Below are positions 23,116 to 34,285 of a stretch of DNA of 64,000 bases, piece after piece. The translations under genes were made by a program, and so were the position numbers. The notes under the pieces are model-generated. The model saw only the letters and a list, made by a program, of their open reading frames with translations. It searched no databases and had not been told where the DNA came from. Origin of the DNA: Microcebus murinus. Lineage: Eukaryota; Chordata; Mammalia; Primates; Cheirogaleidae. Within the stretch, counting starts at the first letter, position 1. The number at the start of each line of letters is the position of its first letter. Where the stretch lies: contig NC_134106.1 of assembly GCF_040939455.1 (NCBI RefSeq), positions 79,057,001 through 79,121,000 of the forward strand, read 5' to 3'.

Positions 23116-23639
23116 CTTTGGACATTTCTTGCAGTAATTATCAGACAATACAACTCATAGTGGGTCAACAATAACACAATTTAATACCTCCTGTAACGTG
23201 AGGTCCCAGGAAGAGAAACTTTAGAACTGGTTAATCCATCAGGCTGTTCTGTCTTTCCAGATAGTGATTTGTCTTCTGAGGTTGGTTTTTCTTTTGGTCC
23301 CAAGGTGGCAGCCAGGATACATCCACAGGAGAAAAAAGGGGGAATGGGCAGTATTTGTTCCTAGGGGACTATTTTAATCAGCAGGAAACCCTTTGTAGAA
23401 AGCATTCCTTTCCCCACTGTCTTCTTGGCAAGTGCAGGATTGCATTCTTGCCAGTGCTACACCAATCCTTGGGAAGGGAAATGGGGTAACCATGATGGGC
23501 TTAGCCCCTGAAGTGGGGAGGGGCGTTCCCTACTCCCAGTGACTTGCTGCCTGGTCTCTAAACAACTTAGAGATTCCAGACGGGTAGAAGTGGGGCTAGT
23601 GGTGGGGCATTCAGCAGTGCCTCCAACACTGGCCCGACA
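23116..23639. other. Segment interrupting an L2 copy, unassigned
   Basis: About 520 bases between two colinear L2 parts, containing 'tcccaaggtggcagccag' and 'aatcagcaggaaacc'. It has the feel of another old repeat inserted in L2. Not identified and no clear ends. Confidence 0.4.
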
Positions 23640-23935
23640 AGCCCCTTCACCATCAGCCCTGCTGGCCTATCTAGCCTCTTCTCTTGATACGGCCACCTCA
23701 CATTCCACTCCTCAACCATGCTCAATTTCTCTTCTCAACCCACCAGACTCTGACTTTGGGGTGCCTGCTCATGCTGTTCTTTTTACCCGGAGTTCTCTTT
23801 CCCCTGCAGACCTATCTGCAACTCCAGAGCACATATGCATGTGCACACATGCACACACACACGTGTTCATACACACATTCACTGACCTCTACCTGGTTAA
23901 CTCCTGTTCAGCCTTTAGGCCAGTAGCTTAAGCCT
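23640..23935 (+). mobile_element. L2 LINE relic, sense (right part)
   Basis: 'ctggcctatctagcctctt', 'catgctgttctttttaccc' and 'gagttctctttcccctgcag' follow the L2 C-terminal order. A CA-rich patch sits at 23843-23878. An open frame of 130 codons here is a chance frame over L2 sequence. Confidence 0.55.
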
Positions 23936-24639
23936 GGAGGGGGAAGCTGGCAGCCTCTGGTCTCTTGACATATTACGTTTGGTTCTCTCCATTTTTCTAT
24001 ATTTGGATTAGCTCTGGATATTTAAAAATAAAAATTCAGTGTTTTTGACTTCCTTGAAAATCGGGAACAGACACTGGCCCCTCATGGCCACAGGACTCCA
24101 TTTGCTCAAGCTGAGGCTCAGCGGCCCTCTGTAGACAGGGCGTGCTCTCTCCAGGTCACTCAGCTCCACCTTGGGCACTGGAGATGCCAACCCTGGCTTA
24201 GACCACCGCTGGCTGCCCACTCCCAGAGTTGGACTGGTTTTTTGCTGGATGACTACAAGGCACATTTCCCTCCCCAGTCAAAACACATGTCACACACTGT
24301 TGTAGCAGGTGTTCCATGAACATGGAGACTAAAGTGAAAAGTAAAGGTATGTTGTATCAGAAGAGCATTTAGACCCTGTTTGTTTAAGCTACAATTCCAT
24401 GTGCATTCAAGCAGTGTTGATGAACTGTGCTGCAGGCTGGGCAATGGGCTAGCCCCAGGGGTGAGAGGCGAATACAGCAGCCCGAGGCCTCAATGAGCTC
24501 ATCATCTGATGGGGAGGCCAACAGAGATATGATGATTACCTTACCGTGGAGGTGATAAACACTACCAGAGAAGCATGTAGAAGGGCATCAGAGGGTAGCT
24601 GATTTATCTTGAGTGGTAAAGTGAATCTATATCTGTCTG
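23936..24639. other. Unassigned sequence
   Basis: No recognisable gene. At 24430-24525 'gctgggcaatgggctagcc' and 'gatggggaggcca' may be an eroded L2/MIR-age fragment. Confidence 0.4.
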
Positions 24640-25060
24640 GGTCCCAGCAGGAAACAGAATTCATGCCAGATGGTGAAGGAACCAGGCATAGAGGTGTGGG
24701 AAGCTTAAGGAACCATCAAAGGGATGTTGTTACAGTACCAGGAAGCCATTCCTCTCCCGGGGGTAAGGGACAAGACGGCGCCTCTGAGAGGCGGAGGTGT
24801 GGACCTGGTTACAATTAGAAACCCAGCCCCAAAGTCTGGAGGGAGGAAGGAAGAAGTACCCCAGTCTCTCGCTTCTCCTACCTGCCCTCCAGTCTCCTGC
24901 CAGCCTCCCCCGTTGGCTGAACCCAACCGGAAGTCCTGCCAGGGCCATGCGTTCTACAGAGCTCGTCCTTCCGGGGAAGAACACGGAGCAGAGGACGGGC
25001 GACAGGAGCTCTGGGTTGGGGCAAGGAGAGAACAGCTAGTGCAGAGTCTTTCCAAGGAAA
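24640..25060 (+). mobile_element. Ancient interspersed repeat, family uncertain (copy B)
   Basis: Shares motif order with 1995-2470: 'cccagcaggaaacagaattc', 'ttaaggaaccatcaaaggga', 'ccaggaagccattcc', 'tctcctgccagcctcccc', 'gttggctgaacccaaccgga'. Higher GC than copy A. Overlapping frames in several frames and both strands are incidental. Confidence 0.55.
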
Positions 25061-25079
25061 GGTCACCCTGGAGCTGAGG

Positions 25080-25974
25080 TGGAAGTAGGGAGGAAAAGTC
25101 CATATCTTGTTTTCAAGATTTTTTGGTTTCCTTTAGCTTACGGTTTGTTGTTGTTTGGTTTGGCTTATTTATTTTTTCAGTTATTATTTTTTAAATACAT
25201 GGAAGTTGCTGCCTTGATTGCAGTAATTATCACACGTGAATGTATTTGCTGAGCCAGCTACCCCTTGTAAATCACAGAGCCGTGTTCATTCACTAAGGCA
25301 GATAATCTCCACTTAACCATTGGCCTTGGGAATAAAAACCAAAACGAAGTACTCAGTAGCGTGGAGGTTTTGCTGTGTTCGCTGGTGCTTGGGCATTGAC
25401 AATAGTGTAGGTAACATGTGCTGTTTTCAGTACTGTAGGGAAGGGCGGAAACTACTTTTGCGATCAATCTAGATTTCTCTGTAGTTCTGAATTAAACAGA
25501 ACACTTGCATAAATATCCTCCTCTCAAAACATAATTCTCTTAAAAAGTGAGATTTGGATTGGTTTGGTCTTTTTGGTTACTCAGATTTTAAAGGACTATC
25601 TGTGAAGATTTGCTTTCTCCACTGCTATAGGAAGCACAGTGAGGGAACCTATTTCTGCCCTTCAGGGAGTGACCCTGGGCATAGACTGAAAAGGACTCAG
25701 ATGCCTGTTATTATTCAAATTGTGCAGGTTTAGGATGTAAAATTTGGAGCAGATTCCTTACTGTGACTTAGAAAAATCTCAATGCCTATGTCTTACTCAA
25801 CATGGACCAACACCTCTGAAAAATGAGCCAAGCCACAGTTGTGCATTTTGTTGCCTACGCAGTAAACACCCAGGGGTTAGGCGTCATGTAGGTTCCCCTC
25901 TATGGCTGCCCCGGCAGATATACCTGTGACCACATTGAAGGGGCTCAGGGTGGTGCTATTTATGCATAAAGTGC
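25080..25974. other. Unassigned sequence, AT-rich
   Basis: No recognised repeat or gene. Confidence 0.45.
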
Positions 25975-26130
25975 GGTGAACAAGTTCTAGAGCTCTGCTG
26001 AACAACATAGTGCCTGGAGTTAATAATATAGTATAATAATACAGTATTGTGCACTTAAACATTGGTTAAGAGAGTAGATTGCATGTTAAGTGTTCTTAGC
26101 CCCCGCCCACACACATATACACAAGGGGCA
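25975..26130 (+). mobile_element. L1 3' UTR fragment, sense
   Basis: 'gcctggagttaataatatag', 'aatacagtattgtgcac' and 'gttaagagagtagattgcat' then 'taagtgttcttag' are the 3' end of an old L1 (L1MA/L1MB type). Confidence 0.75.
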
Positions 26131-26429
26131 GTAAGAAAACAAAAGACATTTAAAGAACTTAAAGGTAGCAAAGGTCCTTTTAAAAAGCTTTAATGGGAGC
26201 TTATACTAAAGCGTTTTGACCTGGCACATTGATCGATTTCCAATTCTCTATTGGTTTGTGCTGTCGACTCCTGGCAATCTCACAGAGGGTATTCTCTGTT
26301 TATGCCGTAAATTTCAAATTCGCATAGATTTAAAAAATGAGTTATGCCCCTGCCACGTGCATTTCAAAAGGATATCTTAAAAATCACTCCAACAAGATGC
26401 CTGGATCCCATTGGTTAGGGTGGGGCTAG

Positions 26430-26535
26430 TCCATCAAAGGTGACTTTGAGGGACCTGGGCTCTAGTGCAGGGCTTTTGACCCTGGGCACTTGCCTTGGCT
26501 GAGCCTTGGTTTCTCAGTGAGCAAGCTAAGGGGAA
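26430..26535 (-). mobile_element. MIR SINE fragment, antisense (weak)
   Basis: 'gacctgggctctagtgc', 'ccttggctgagccttggttt' and 'ctcagtgagcaagc' resemble antisense MIR. Divergent. Confidence 0.45.
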
Positions 26536-28837
26536 CGTCCCTGCCTCACTTGCCTCATGGAGGGCCAACGGGGACACACTGAGAATGTGTTCATGGGCTT
26601 CAGGCAGCACAGAGCATGGTACAAAGGCACAGTTTGCCAGGCACATAGGGGTCTATGCCTGTCTGACTGCTGGGGGCATGGGGGGAGGGGCATGGGGAGG
26701 GGCAGGTGGAAAGGAGAGGCTCTTTTCCAGCAGTGCAGGAAGAATTAGCTGCATTTGCCGAAGCTGGTGTGGGTGGGTGTCAGAGGAGGTGAGCTGCGGG
26801 TATACTCCCCAGCCCATGACTCCTGCCTCTTCCTGGTCTCAGACACTCTGAACTCTGTGTATTCACCAAGATGGCCCATGTAGAACTGGGGAGATCTCTG
26901 GACTGCAGACAGCCTGAGCTGTACTGCCTTTCTTTCATTCCAAGTTTGTTGCCCTGATATAAAACTGTCGGGGGCAGGGGGAGCCTGCCCACTCCCCCAG
27001 CGTCCTTGTAGATCCCCAACTCTGAGGTTACTCACATGTGGTTCTTTGGGGACCCTTCCCTCTGAAGTTGAGAGCGCTACCCTTTCCTGTTCACTTTCTC
27101 CAGGCTCCAGAAAGGTGACATGGTGTCACCTTTGTGCAACATGAGGTTCGGCTATGGTCTTGACCTCCCTTGTTAATGTCATCTGCTTGCTTAGCCACCC
27201 CTCTCATTGCCAATGTTGTCCCCCCCCTCATTCTACACAATCCTAGTTATACCCCTTGTCTAGGGCAAGGGCTCTCTGTGTTAAACTTAAAAAAAATTAA
27301 ATCTGCAAATAGGGAGGCTAAGAATCTTACAGTGACCCTACAGCAACAATTCTTTTCTTCTTCATTTTTCATTTCAATATAGTCACCCCATCTCCACCCA
27401 CTTCATTTAACTTCCCTGAAGGCCAAGTTCAAAATCATCCCCTCCCGTCTCTCCTGACTGGACATCACAACTGGCATTCCCAGGCCCCCAGTGGGCATTT
27501 GATCCCCATCTGGTCTGCTCCCAGGAAAGCTGAGAGGAAGCTCTCTCCTTCCCAGGCCGGGACATGTTCAAGGGTCCCAGTTCTAGGTGGCCGTGACGCC
27601 CAGGGTCCTGCAAACCTCTGTCCCTACTTGGGGAGCCTTGGTGCATAGTGCTGGACAAATATGCTGTCCTTTAAACTCATCCCGTAGATTTAACTTCAGA
27701 CCAAGACAAATATGGAGTTTTGAGTTCAAGCCTATTAAAGGGATTTATGCGTGACTAAAAATAGAGAAAAATTCATTACATTCTTTTCTTGCAAGAAGCT
27801 GGATTTACTTTGCCAATGTGTCTCAGAAAGTGCATCTTTTTTTTTTTTTTTTTCCTGTCAATAGTTATATTTGCTACCATTCCCAGCAGGGCAGATTGTC
27901 CATTAAGTAATCACAATGTAAGGGAATCCTCAATAAAACACAATTGTAGCTCAAGAGTACATAGGTATACCTTGCTTTGAAGAATAGAAATGTTCTGCAA
28001 AGTGACTTCTTGGTAAAGCAACTAAGAAATACCAAAAATGCACCAGAGGGAAATAAAAAACATGTGGCTGTGACTCCAGAGAGGAGAGGAGAGGCTGGGG
28101 TGGGGGTGGTGCAGCGGCGGGAGCAGCAGCCTGGGGGAGGGGCGCAGCTTGCTCCTGGCCGATCTGTGGCTCCAGGGAGCTGGACACCCTGCCTGCTCCT
28201 GGGAGGCCACAGCCAGCAGGGCGGGGAGCTCTGGGCTCCTCTTCCCCCACCCCCTTCCTTGCCGGCTTTGCACCATTATCAGCCCAAGGCAGAAACAGTG
28301 AGAGATGGGAACACGCCTTGGAGATGATCTCAGAGCCAATAGGAAAACAGCCTTGCTTCATGGACAATTTACAGCAGCTGTCTGAGGACGGTTGCTTCTG
28401 CAATGCAAGGTACAATGAGTACAGCTCTGAAGAAGGCATTTTATGTACTAGAAATTTCTGTGCTGAGCTTGAGAAGCTGCCTTTTAGACTCACAACTTGC
28501 TTGTCTAATCCAGAGCTCAGCTGGGGCCTCTTTGCCCTTGGAGGTGAGGGCAAAGAGGCCTGCTTCACAAACACCCCCATTTCCCTGCCTACGAGGGTCC
28601 AAGGGCCTCCTGCTGGCACCAGCCACCCCTATATTTACTCTCGATGTAGGTCCCACCCACCTCAGGCTCCTTTTCCCTGAGGAGGGGTCAGATACCCTCC
28701 CCCCTCCCCAGGTTCTCCCACTGAAATCACCTGCAAGGATTTACCTGGAGGAGGTGGTGGAGAGTGCAGAGCATGTTCACATTATAGACCTCTCAGCTTT
28801 GCAGCTTCAAAATCTCCACTCACAGAGTCTCCTTTGG
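26536..28837. other. No gene supported; G/C-rich patches
   Basis: Frames up to 222 codons occur (27951-28619, minus strand), with others of 116-146 codons overlapping them on both strands. The 222-codon frame is alanine/proline-rich in one third, has no recognisable domain, no signal peptide and no splice context. The GC-rich patch 28080-28260 is short and its CpG content looks low, so I do not call a promoter. A T-run lies at 27838-27853. Confidence 0.45.
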
Positions 28838-28985
28838 CAGTGACGAAGATGTTCTGGAACTGGACAGAGGGGACGGTCGTGCACCTTTGGGAATGTACTA
28901 AATGCCACTGAATTGTACTGTGCACTTTAAAATGCTTAACCTTGTGTGAATCCCACCTCAGTAAAAAGCAAAAACTAGAACACCT
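28838..28985 (+). mobile_element. L1 3' UTR fragment, sense
   Basis: 'gtgacgaagatgttctggaa', 'gccactgaattgtactgtgc' and 'cctcagtaaaaagcaaaa' are the 3' end of an L1M-type element, 5'-truncated. Confidence 0.8.
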
Positions 28986-29744
28986 CCCCTCAAGCCCTTC
29001 ACATGGACGGAGCCCGGTACCCCCTGCAGTCCTCTGCCCTGCTCAGCCTGTCTGGGGGTGCCCACGTTTGCCCCCCAAATGCCTCAGATGATGGGCTTTA
29101 CAGGGTCTGCCACAGACACGGTCTTTTCTCCTCAAAAGGGCAGAGTAAAATGGTGACGTTCCTGTCTGTCCCACTGACAGAGGAGGAGTGGATTGGGTAC
29201 TGAGGAAGGTTTATTTTTTGATAAACCAGTAGATTCTGTGGCATTATACCCGCCCCATGCTGGGCCCCAGTGAGAAGGGTGGTTTCAGAGAGGAGAGCCC
29301 AGTGCTCAGATGGGGGCTCCGGAGTTAGACCACGCAGGGTGGTAGCCTGCCTTTGTACTTCCCTGCTCCGTGAGCCACCAGCCTCTGTGGGCTCCAGCGT
29401 CTTCATTATAAGCGGGGATAATAATACCCCCTCGTCTGGGGACGGGACGGGCTGGGTCACCAGACACAGCCAGCACCCGGTGAGTGACGGTTCATATTAG
29501 GGATAGTGGTTCCTGCCACCTCAGAGCAGGACCCGTGGAAGGACCTGGCTGTGGGGGGTCTTGACTTGGAGTTCCTATAACATTGCCCATATAGTCACCT
29601 TCATTCTCAGCATTCCCAGGGGACTTTACCAGTATGGACCCAGACATCGAGGTTCGAGGGAGGGCCAGACAACCTGGGAGTGGGCGGCTCCAGGTCCCCC
29701 AGCCTAGGCATAAGCGTGTTGCAATTCAACGGGAACTTGCTCCG
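28986..29744. other. Unassigned sequence, possible MIR trace
   Basis: At 29340-29470 'agcgtcttcattataagcgg' and 'ggataataataccccctcgt' look like an antisense MIR core. Otherwise nothing recognised. Confidence 0.4.
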
Positions 29745-29945
29745 TTGCTTATATTTGTATTAATTACAGTTTACAAAACACTTTCACAATAATTTTCTCA
29801 CTTGTTTTCACAACCACCCCAGGAAGCAGATTTCATCCCCATCTTTAGAGATGAGAAAGCTGAGACTCAAAGAGGTTAGGTGACTTGCCTAATGTCACAC
29901 AGCAAAGAGCAGAACCCGGGGTCAAAACCAGGCGTCTGATTCCCT
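29745..29945 (+). mobile_element. MIR SINE, sense
   Basis: 'tctcacttgttttcacaacc', 'catctttagagatgagaaag', 'ctgagactcaaagaggttag', 'gtgacttgcctaatgtcaca' and 'cagcaaagagcagaacccgg' follow MIR order well. Confidence 0.85.
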
Positions 29946-30229
29946 GGGTGACCTCCCAGGCAGAAGGAGCTCTGTCTGCTAAGCTGAGGTCTTCCTCACC
30001 TGGACACCGCCAGGGCCCAGTGCTGGGCTGGGGTGTAGTGGGAGGAATGAAAGGAAGGCTCACTCACGTCCTGCCCCCAAGGAGTCTGCATGGGCAGAGT
30101 CGAAGTTTGGCAGTTCCTGGTCACTGACACACATTCCTCAAATCTCCAGGGCATGTTGCAATCATTTTATTTCCTTCAAGGGCATATTGTGCCGGTGAGG
30201 GTGAGCCATACCTCTGTGGCCGTGCTTGT

Positions 30230-30445
30230 GGCTTCCGCTCAGTGTGGTGAGGGAGGCAGCCCAGTGGGGGGCAGCCTGGGTCCAGGCAGTTGGGCACACG
30301 GCTCTCCAACCCTCTGCTCAGTTTTGTCATCTGCCAAATGGAAAACATCAGAGTACCTACCTCATAAGCTTGTTCTAAGATTCGATGAGACTATCGACGT
30401 AAAATATTTAGCGTGTCATCCAAAATTGTTATTATCATCCATGCA
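30230..30445 (-). mobile_element. MIR SINE, antisense
   Basis: 'gttttgtcatctgccaaatg', 'agagtacctacctcataagc', 'ttgttctaagattcgatgag' and 'aaaatatttagcgtgtc' are the reverse complement of the MIR core. Confidence 0.75.
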
Positions 30446-31775
30446 GGCAATCTCTGTTCCACCCTGACCAGCTTCGATAATGAGCAAACCCAATATTACC
30501 TGATCCTACGTGTTTTGCACAATGAGTATGTCCTGTGGGATTAACTACTTCACGTGCAATTAACGACTCAAAGCTGGGTGCCCTTTGTTCTTATATATAT
30601 ATGCTTCTCCTCACAGATCGGAAGTCTATAGAGCATTAAAAGCACCTTCCTAATGAATGGCAGATATCAAAATTATTCTTTGAGAGTTTTTTTTCCCTCC
30701 AATCCTTCAGCGTAAAAGAAATTTGGGGGAGATAAATGTAATCATAATAACTTAATAACAGTTTTTAATAAGTATTCTTGGCCTGTTTTATTTGTATATG
30801 TCATTTTGTAAAAGCTACTAAAATACAGTAAATAAATCTTAATAGATTAAGATTTCTTTTTAAAGATATCGAGGAATATATAAGAAATGACGATCTTCTA
30901 CTCATCTTTTTGTTCCTTACACATGTTTTCTGGGGGGGGAAAATTGAAATAAACTGATTTTCAAACAAAGTTCCCTCTCAAACAAGTACTGGAGGTAAAT
31001 TGCTTTTACATGTAATGGCAAATTGAGTCATCCACCATTTAAAAAAAAAACTGATTAATGACTAAGTGTGAACAAAATACGGAAGTGAGTAATCAGGTGG
31101 AATTTATGTTATCCTAAAGCTGGAATAAAAGTCTATGAGATGGAAAAAAAAAGGCCTTTGGGGGCTTGGCCAAGCTCTGAGATAATCAGGAGGCTGAGCA
31201 GAGGGCTTGCCTTAGGAATAGGCATCTAGTCGCACAGACAGAGCCCATTAAAAATTAGCAAAATAGTTTGCAATTACTATTTTAAGTGTTATGCATTGCC
31301 AAATGGCAAATACCTGGCTAATAGATGACTGGTTTTGACTCATAATAGCTGGTTGTAAAGAACATGGACCACAACAGGCTTTCAGATGCAGAAGTGGCCG
31401 TCCTAGCTGACACCCAGGCACAGGGTACATCTCAATTTAAGGAGCAGCAGCTCCCCAGGGAGCAAACATGAAAAGCCTAAGTCTAATTTCCCATCATTGT
31501 CGAGCATTTTCTAGCAAATTAGGGACAAGTCTGGAACCGGGGGGGGGGGGGGGGGGGGGGCAATAGAGGAGGAGTCTGCACTGGAGTGGGTTTTAGGACT
31601 GAAGAAAGCCCAGTGACAGGGTGAGACTATTTTAGGCATTATTTAATAGTTAAACGATGTGAGGCTTCTTTTAGACCATTGCATTAGTCATGCTTTATAT
31701 TTTCTGTATTTGCTGATGCTTTGACATCTGGGGCCTTGCTGATTCTGGAGAGACTGCCCTTTCCAGGGCTAGCCA
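30446..31775. other. Repeat-poor AT-rich block
   Basis: More than 1.3 kb without an identifiable interspersed repeat. 31090-31430 contains many ATTA/TAAT and 'caattac' motifs and a texture typical of conserved non-coding DNA. No coding frame. Includes the G22 run listed separately. Any enhancer role is inference only. Confidence 0.35.
31539..31560. repeat. G22 homopolymer
   Basis: Twenty-two consecutive G after 'tctggaacc', followed by 'caatagagg'. Long G homopolymers are rare in mammalian genomes and can form G-quadruplex structures or mark a sequencing or assembly problem. Confidence 0.97.
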
Positions 31776-31779
31776 GTTG

Positions 31780-32160
31780 CTAGAGATGGTTAACGACTTG
31801 CCTGCCGGCACGAGCTAACCAGTCCACAGCCCACACGCCCCTGCTTCCTTCATCAAGCTCTCACCCTCTGGCCACTGTACACCTGCCCTGACCACCCCGG
31901 GGCCAGGTACCAGACAGCTAGGGACAGCCCTTACGTCCCAGAGCCCTGAAATTATTCACACTCTCCAATCCTAAGCATATTTATCCTGCCTCATCCATTC
32001 CTTCCTGCAGAAACCACAATAAAGGCCCTTGCCCAAATCTCCCTCATCCTTTCTGCCTCCAGACAGACCCTGGTGCTTCCCCATGTGGCCCTGCATGGCA
32101 TGGCCAGTCCCCTCTTCTTGGGAACTGTGAGTCACAGACTATCTTTTCAATGGCTGTTGT
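31780..32160 (+). mobile_element. Candidate solo LTR of an ancient endogenous retroelement
   Basis: 'gttaacgacttgcctgcc', then 'aaccacaataaaggcccttg' with an AATAAA polyadenylation signal, 'tctgcctccagacagaccct' and 'cccctcttcttgggaactgt'. The order is that of old ERVL/MaLR-age LTRs. Both ends are eroded, and no internal gene lies alongside. Tentative. Confidence 0.4.
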
Positions 32161-32389
32161 CTCCTGATCTCTTGGTCTTACCTTAATGGAATAATCATAA
32201 CACCCACATTTTCAGACAGCCATGTCAAAACGTCCCTGGCATCAAAGAAGCCTCATTGAAATGTCACGTACCCAGAAAGGGCAAGGCCAAGAAAGTGGCT
32301 TGGGGCTCCATAATGCAGGCCCTCCAGTGCCTGCATGAGGCACCTGTGCTTCACGCCTTGGACAGTTGGTGGCTTCTGCAAACTCCTGG

Positions 32390-32640
32390 GCAGAGCAGGA
32401 AGGATCACAGGTGTACTTGAGGAAGACCGACCCAGACCTGGACTGTAGGGTGCATTGTAGAGGCAGGGAGAACAGTGAGGAGGCTTCGGTGGCTGCTTAG
32501 ACAACGGATCAGGCCCAGGACCATGGTGGAGGGAACAGAGAGGACACAGTAGATCAGAAAGGATTTGCCAACTAGTGGAATGAAGCTGAGTGGCGGAGGA
32601 AGACTCAAAATGACCCTGAGCTTCCAAATGCCAGCCTCTG
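32390..32640 (-). mobile_element. L2 LINE relic, antisense (weak)
   Basis: 'gcttcggtggctgcttag', 'gaccatggtggaggga' and 'ctcaaaatgaccctgagctt' resemble the reverse complement of the L2 reverse transcriptase C-terminal part. An open frame of 156 codons on the minus strand over it is incidental. Confidence 0.4.
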
Positions 32641-32764
32641 GAAAGACGGAGGAAACCGGGGCACAAAGAGGGGCACTGGAAAGACGAAAATGTTTGGAAG
32701 CAAGGGGAAATTGATGCCTCCATTTCCCCTTTTCAAATCTGGGTGGTAGCAGCCATTACCCTGT

Positions 32765-32875
32765 CCTCACTCAACAAGCATTTACTGAGCGCCTGCAGGC
32801 CCTTTGCTAGGTGCTGAGGAGAAAGTGGTGAGTGAACAAACAGAACTGCCCACCTGCACAGAGCCCCTACCCTGT
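32765..32875 (-). mobile_element. L2 LINE 3' end, antisense
   Basis: 'ctcaacaagcatttactgag', 'cgcctgcaggccctttgcta' and 'ggtgctgaggagaaag' then 'gtgagtgaacaaacaga' are the reverse complement of the L2 3' terminus. Confidence 0.75.
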
Positions 32876-33041
32876 GGTGATGATTAGGAACATGCTGCTT
32901 TTTCATTAGAGAGCATTATGACCCAGGCATTGCAGGCCGAAGACTCACCCACACATCATTCTCCAGAGACTAGCTGTTGCTTTCATCCGTGATGGCATTC
33001 ACATCTGCCTCGCCAACCTCATTCATGCAGACACAAAGATA

Positions 33042-33072
33042 TTAGGTCATTAAATATGAAATGTCCGATTTC
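33042..33072 (+). repeat. Mariner left terminal inverted repeat
   Basis: Starts 'ttaggtcattaaatatg'. It differs from the right repeat at positions 7, 13, 18 and 21 counted from the end. Confidence 0.92.
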
Positions 33073-33113
33073 GAATCAAAAGTGTATTATATCTCAAACA
33101 AGAAGCAGTACAG

Positions 33114-34138
33114 TTAATCAAAGTACGCGCCTAAACTGTTGATGTGGTTTGCCATCATAATGGTAGCCTGTTTACGCCAGTAGCAAAGAAGCCTGGAGAG
33201 TGAGTGGTGATGAAATTGTGAAAGGCATTTTCCACAGCTTGTTGAGAATTGGATAGTTCTACCTGCAAGAAGTGGTCCAAAGCCTAGAAGAAGTGGTAGC
33301 CAGTTGGTGCAAGGTCTGGTGAATATGGTGGATGATAGAGCGTTTCTAAGACCAGCTGTTGTAGTTTGAGCAGTGTTGTATGTGCCACACGTGGTCATTG
33401 TCTTGCAAGAGGATTGGCCTGTCTCTATTGACCTGACCAATCTCGTCTGCTTAATTGCAAGCAGCAGCATCATTTCATCCAATTGGTTGCAGTAGACATC
33501 CGCTGTTATCAATTGACCAGGTTTCATGAAGCTGTAGTGGATAATACCAGTGCTGGACCATGAAACAGACACCATTAGCTTTTTTTGATGAATATTCGGT
33601 TTTGGACCATGCTTTGGCACTTCTTCTTTGTCCAACCATTGTGCCGAATGCTTGTGATTGTCAAAAAGAATCCATGTTTTCATCACATGTAATAATAAGG
33701 TGTAATAACGGTTTGCCTTTATGTCATGACAGCAAAGAAAGACAAGCTTCAAGACAATTTCTCTTCTGACGCTCACTTAATTCATGAAGAACCCATCCAT
33801 TTAGCTTCTTTACCTTGCCGATTTGTTTCAAGTGGTCCTATGTTATTGGAATGAATAACAATGTCAAACCTTGCTGCTAATTCATGCATAGGTTGAGAGG
33901 GACTCGCTTCCACTACAGCTTTCAGCTCATCATTATCCACCTTGGTCTCAGGTCACCCACGTGGCTCATTTTCAAGATTAAAGTCACCAGAATGGAACTT
34001 CTCAAACTATCGACATACTGTGCATTCATTAGCCACATCCTTCCTGAATGCTTCGCTGATATTTCAAGCTGTCTGCACTGCATTGGTTCCATGACAGAAC
34101 TCATACTCAAAAATAACACAAATTTTTGATTTATCCAT
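33114..34138 (-). pseudogene. Mariner transposase, broken
   Basis: Mariner transposases are about 340-residue nuclear enzymes that cut and rejoin transposon ends; this relic spans about 341 codons from ATG at 34138 to TAA at 33114. Start 'MDKSKICVIFEYEF' is followed by an in-frame TGA after 24 codons, with further stops in the N-terminal DNA-binding half. The catalytic part shows 'TCDE' (first Asp, codon at 33682-33684), then a frameshift just after it; 'WILFDN', 'SAQWLDKEEVPKH' and 'KPNIHQKKLMVS' continue in the shifted frame; 'ILLQDN' (second Asp, 33400-33402); and 'PPYSPDLAPTGYHFF' (third Asp, 33313-33315). The last two Asp codons are 28 residues apart instead of the usual 34, so about six codons are lost between them. 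The C-terminus 'GAYFD' is intact. An open frame of 220 codons (33776-33114) is only the longest unbroken piece. Non-functional. Confidence 0.93.
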
Positions 34139-34285
34139 GGTTTTCCAAAAATTGCTCTAAAAAAATTTGAAAGATAATCACAAGCCAAGCACATATGAAA
34201 GAATGAGGATGTACCTTCACAAGAAAAACAAAGAAGTATCAAAATGAAATGTCAAAGATAACAACAGTCAAACTTAGTACTTAAG

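Noticed and set aside
24700..25060. Possible CpG-island promoter
   Set aside because: GC-rich but few CpGs, and the sequence is part of a dispersed repeat also found at 1995-2470.
27951..28619. 222-codon minus-strand frame, among the longest in the window
   Set aside because: Overlapped by frames of 105-146 codons in other frames and strands, Ala/Pro-rich low-complexity middle, no domain, no splice or promoter context.
33884..34242. Open frames of 81 codons (plus) and 106 codons (minus) at the mariner 5' side
   Set aside because: They are shadow frames of the broken transposase and its upstream region.
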